From contig NZ_BDAE01000011.1 in NCBI RefSeq assembly GCF_002091675.1, positions 1-64,000 of the forward strand: DNA of 64,000 nucleotides. Reading direction: 5' to 3'. The position numbers were made by a program, and so were the translations under genes. The stretch comes from Pseudomonas luteola NBRC 103146 (lineage in GTDB: Bacteria; Pseudomonadota; Gammaproteobacteria; Pseudomonadales; Pseudomonadaceae). The notes beneath the pieces are model-generated. The model searched no databases. It was not told the origin of the DNA and was given only the letters and a program-made list of their open reading frames with translations. Shown piece by piece: positions 62,053 to 64,000 of this stretch; positions within the stretch are counted from its first letter, which is position 1, and every line of letters starts with the position of its first letter.

Positions 62053-62546
62053 ACCCGCTCGATCAATTGGCCCCTCTGGTCAGGCCCGAGCCCGTTTCGC
62101 TCTGGCCGTTGGCACTCGGCTGGTGGATAGCGCTGGTCATGTTAGTGGCGGTACCTGCTGCAGCATTCATGGTATGGCGGCATCGGCGCCAGACGTCTGT
62201 GGAGCAGCCTGTTTCAGAAGAAGAGCAACTGGAGGGGCCTCGCCGGGCGGCACTGCTTGAACTGGCACAAATGCCCCGTCCCTATGGCGAATCCGCCGGG
62301 CCCTGGCTGCAAAGTCTCAATGCCCTGCTCAAACGGCTGTGCATGACCCGCTATCCCGACAGCCACTGCCAGACACTGAGCGGACGCGCCTGGCTGGCCT
62401 TTCTCGACACCCGGTGTACGGCAGCTGGCCTGACACGTTGGATGGTCTTGGTAGAAGGCGCTTATCGCCCGGACTGCCGGTTGGACGACAAGACCATCGA
62501 TGGCCTTTACGCCGCGGTCAGCATATGGATTCGCAAACATGTTTGA
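62049..62546 (+). CDS. DUF4381 domain small membrane protein
   Basis: A 165-aa protein with one N-terminal transmembrane helix (W-W-I-A-L-V-M-L-V-A-V-P-A-A-A-F at about residues 24-40). The cytoplasmic helical domain contains L-N-A-L-L-K-R-L-C and S-G-R-A-W-L-A-F-L-D, the DUF4381 pattern. It is a fixed component of MoxR/VWA operons with unknown function. It overlaps the DUF58 gene by 4 bp and the VWA gene by 8 bp, indicating coupled translation. Confidence 0.9.
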   Translation: MNPLDQLAPLVRPEPVSLWPLALGWWIALVMLVAVPAAAFMVWRHRRQTSVEQPVSEEEQLEGPRRAALLELAQMPRPYGESAGPWLQSLNALLKRLCMTRYPDSHCQTLSGRAWLAFLDTRCTAAGLTRWMVLVEGAYRPDCRLDDKTIDGLYAAVSIWIRKHV

Positions 62547-63576
62547 ATTTGCCTGGCCGTGGATATTTTTTCTGGCACCCTTGCCTTGGGTGGCCAGGCT
62601 GATATTGCCGCCTGCGCAAAGCCAGGAGTCAGCACTCAAGGTCAGTTTTCTGAAAGAACTTGAGCACCTTGCAGGACACCGCGCCCATACACGTCTGCCT
62701 GCCCTGAAGCGGCAGTTGCCGTTTGTATTGATCTGGGTGCTGCTTCTGGCAGCAACAGCTCGTCCCCAATGGGTGGGTTCACCCCTTCCGCTTCCTACCA
62801 GTGGCAGAGACATCTTGCTGGCCGTTGACGTGTCTGGCTCCATGGATTATCCCGACATGACCTGGAAGGGAGAAGACATCAGCCGCCTCACCCTGGTAAA
62901 GCATCTGATCGGCGATTTTATCGAAGGCCGCACGGGTGATCGCATCGGTCTTATCCTCTTTGGTTCGCAAGCTTATGTGCAGGCGCCGCTCACCTTTGAT
63001 CGCCGGACGGTCCATGCCCTGCTCGATGAGGCCCTGGTAGGTATTGCAGGCAAGAACACCGCTATCGGTGATGCCATCGGCCTGGCGGTAAAGCATTTGA
63101 GGATGCGTCCGGAAAATAGTCGAGTCATGGTCTTGATTACGGATGGCGCCAATAACGGTGGCCGCGTCGATCCATTGATCGCTGCTCGCCTGGCCGCCGA
63201 AGAGCATGTACGGATCTATGCCATCGGGATTGGTGCCGACCCACAACAGGCCAGTCTCTCGAGCCTATTCGGTTTCAGCAGCCTGGATCTGGATGAGGAC
63301 ACACTCAAAGCCATTGCCAAGGAAACCGGAGGCCGCTATTTCCGTGCCCGTTCGCAGGAAGAGCTGTCTGCCATCTCGAATGAACTCAACAGCTTCGAGC
63401 CGATTGCACAACAGCCCACCCGTGTACGTCCAGCCAAAGCGCTCTTTTACTGGCCACTGAGTCTTGCCCTTCTGATCAGCCTGATCGCCGCTGCCTTGCA
63501 TATCTGGCCGAAACCCTGGCGGCGTATTCCCCGGCTGCGTGCCTACGCACAGGCGCGCGGGAGGAAACAGACATGA
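62539..63576 (+). CDS. VWA-domain membrane protein, BatA-like
   Basis: A 345-aa protein with two N-terminal helices, a cytoplasmic or periplasmic VWA domain (about residues 85-280) and a C-terminal helix. The metal-ion-dependent adhesion site is intact: D-V-S-G-S-M, the Thr in G-K-N-T-A-I-G-D and the Asp in L-I-T-D-G-A-N-N-G-G. BatA-type proteins are the likely clients or partners of the MoxR ATPase. ATG 62539 lies inside the end of the DUF4381 gene; the next gene starts at ATGA over its stop. Confidence 0.92.
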   Translation: MFEFAWPWIFFLAPLPWVARLILPPAQSQESALKVSFLKELEHLAGHRAHTRLPALKRQLPFVLIWVLLLAATARPQWVGSPLPLPTSGRDILLAVDVSGSMDYPDMTWKGEDISRLTLVKHLIGDFIEGRTGDRIGLILFGSQAYVQAPLTFDRRTVHALLDEALVGIAGKNTAIGDAIGLAVKHLRMRPENSRVMVLITDGANNGGRVDPLIAARLAAEEHVRIYAIGIGADPQQASLSSLFGFSSLDLDEDTLKAIAKETGGRYFRARSQEELSAISNELNSFEPIAQQPTRVRPAKALFYWPLSLALLISLIAAALHIWPKPWRRIPRLRAYAQARGRKQT

Positions 63577-64000
63577 TGTCGTTGATTCCACACCTGTCGC
63601 GTCCTCTCTGGCTTCTGGCGTTCCCCGTGCTGCTCTGGCTACTCTGGAAGCTGTGGCATCGTCCGCGTCGCGTAGGACATTGGCAACGGCTTTTGCCAAC
63701 GGCATTTCACGAATGGCTGCTGACCACGCCATCCAGAGATACCCAACGCCTGCCGTTGTTACTGTTTGGTCTTGGCGCTGCGCTGGCAATCCTGGCATTG
63801 AGCGGCCCCAGCTGGCAGCGCGCAGAGCAGCCGGCTTACACACGTACCGATCCGCTGGTTATTGTGCTCGACATGACGCCGGACATGCTGGCTTCGGACG
63901 TTTCCCCTTCTCGCCTCATTCAGGCCCAGCACACTATTCTGGACCTGTTGGCGGCACGTCGGGATGCTGAAACAGCCATTGTCGTCTATGCCGGCAGCAG
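63573..64000 (+). CDS. Second VWA-domain membrane protein, BatB-like (cut by the right edge)
   Basis: The visible 142 codons start at ATG 63573 with GGGAGG upstream, overlapping the first VWA stop by 4 bp. Two N-terminal helices are followed by the VWA start V-I-V-L-D-M-T-P-D-M-L-A-S-D-V-S-P-S-R-L. The canonical metal motif D-x-S-x-S is changed to D-M-T-P-D, so metal binding is probably altered or lost. Family members are usually 500-600 aa with TPR repeats (BatB/BatC type). The rest lies beyond 64000. Confidence 0.88.
   Translation, partial: MMSLIPHLSRPLWLLAFPVLLWLLWKLWHRPRRVGHWQRLLPTAFHEWLLTTPSRDTQRLPLLLFGLGAALAILALSGPSWQRAEQPAYTRTDPLVIVLDMTPDMLASDVSPSRLIQAQHTILDLLAARRDAETAIVVYAGS

Noticed and set aside
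1-64000. CRISPR arrays, insertion sequences, prophage genes, toxin-antitoxin pairs, restriction systems
   Set aside because: I looked for repeated spacers, transposase and integrase motifs, attachment duplications at tRNA-Ser and defence-gene domains, and saw none.

Overview
The window is a contiguous stretch of a Pseudomonas chromosome, most like the fluorescens/putida side of the genus. I infer this from gene content: a Pseudomonas-type mannitol operon (mtlR-mtlEFGK-mtlD-xylulokinase), an rlmL / rmf / pyrD block, the long NAD-dependent glutamate dehydrogenase, an RNA leader in front of rmf, and methionine-salvage genes beside aroC and speE. I see no insertion sequence, phage gene, CRISPR array or abrupt change of base composition, so most of the window is core or long-resident accessory DNA.

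Left part (1-12.5 kb): a cellulose locus of the enterobacterial kind. The end of bcsA, then bcsB, bcsZ and bcsC, read rightward. bcsE, bcsF and bcsG (c-di-GMP sensor, small membrane adaptor, phosphoethanolamine transferase) read leftward to meet them, and a CurA-like NADPH oxidoreductase gene lies in between. Beyond bcsE come a perfect Anr/FNR-type site and a small DUF3509-like gene, then a tRNA-Ser(GGA) gene with its own promoter and terminator.

12.8-26.5 kb: a crotonase-family gene, a 34-codon candidate membrane miniprotein, an AEC transporter, an RraB-like protein and speE. A leftward operon follows, with an MFS transporter and mtnB-mtnD-mtnC of the methionine salvage pathway, and then aroC. 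Next come an alpha/beta hydrolase and a membrane-anchored GNAT-like protein. They are followed by a divergent pair that may form a peptide-ligating or peptide-modifying system: a RimK-like ATP-grasp ligase facing a GNAT plus C39-like peptidase fusion. A 59-aa small protein missing from a 60-aa cut-off lies downstream.

26.5-37.2 kb: a YbdG-like mechanosensitive channel, then the mannitol/polyol operon with two sites that look like Crc/Hfq targets, then an HPF-like ribosome factor.

37.2-51.8 kb: a Gfo/Idh/MocA oxidoreductase, an acyltransferase-3 membrane protein, rlmL, rmf with a structured leader, pyrD and an uncharacterised gene. A red-light sensing operon follows: bacteriophytochrome bphP, an Rcp1-like response regulator, a hybrid histidine kinase and heme oxygenase bphO. 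An alpha/beta hydrolase gene next to it is broken by a one-base frameshift at its nucleophile motif.

51.8-64 kb: NAD-glutamate dehydrogenase, an LTA-synthase-family sulfatase-fold protein in operon with a lipoprotein-like beta-propeller, and the start of a MoxR / DUF58 / DUF4381 / VWA / VWA operon that runs off the right edge.
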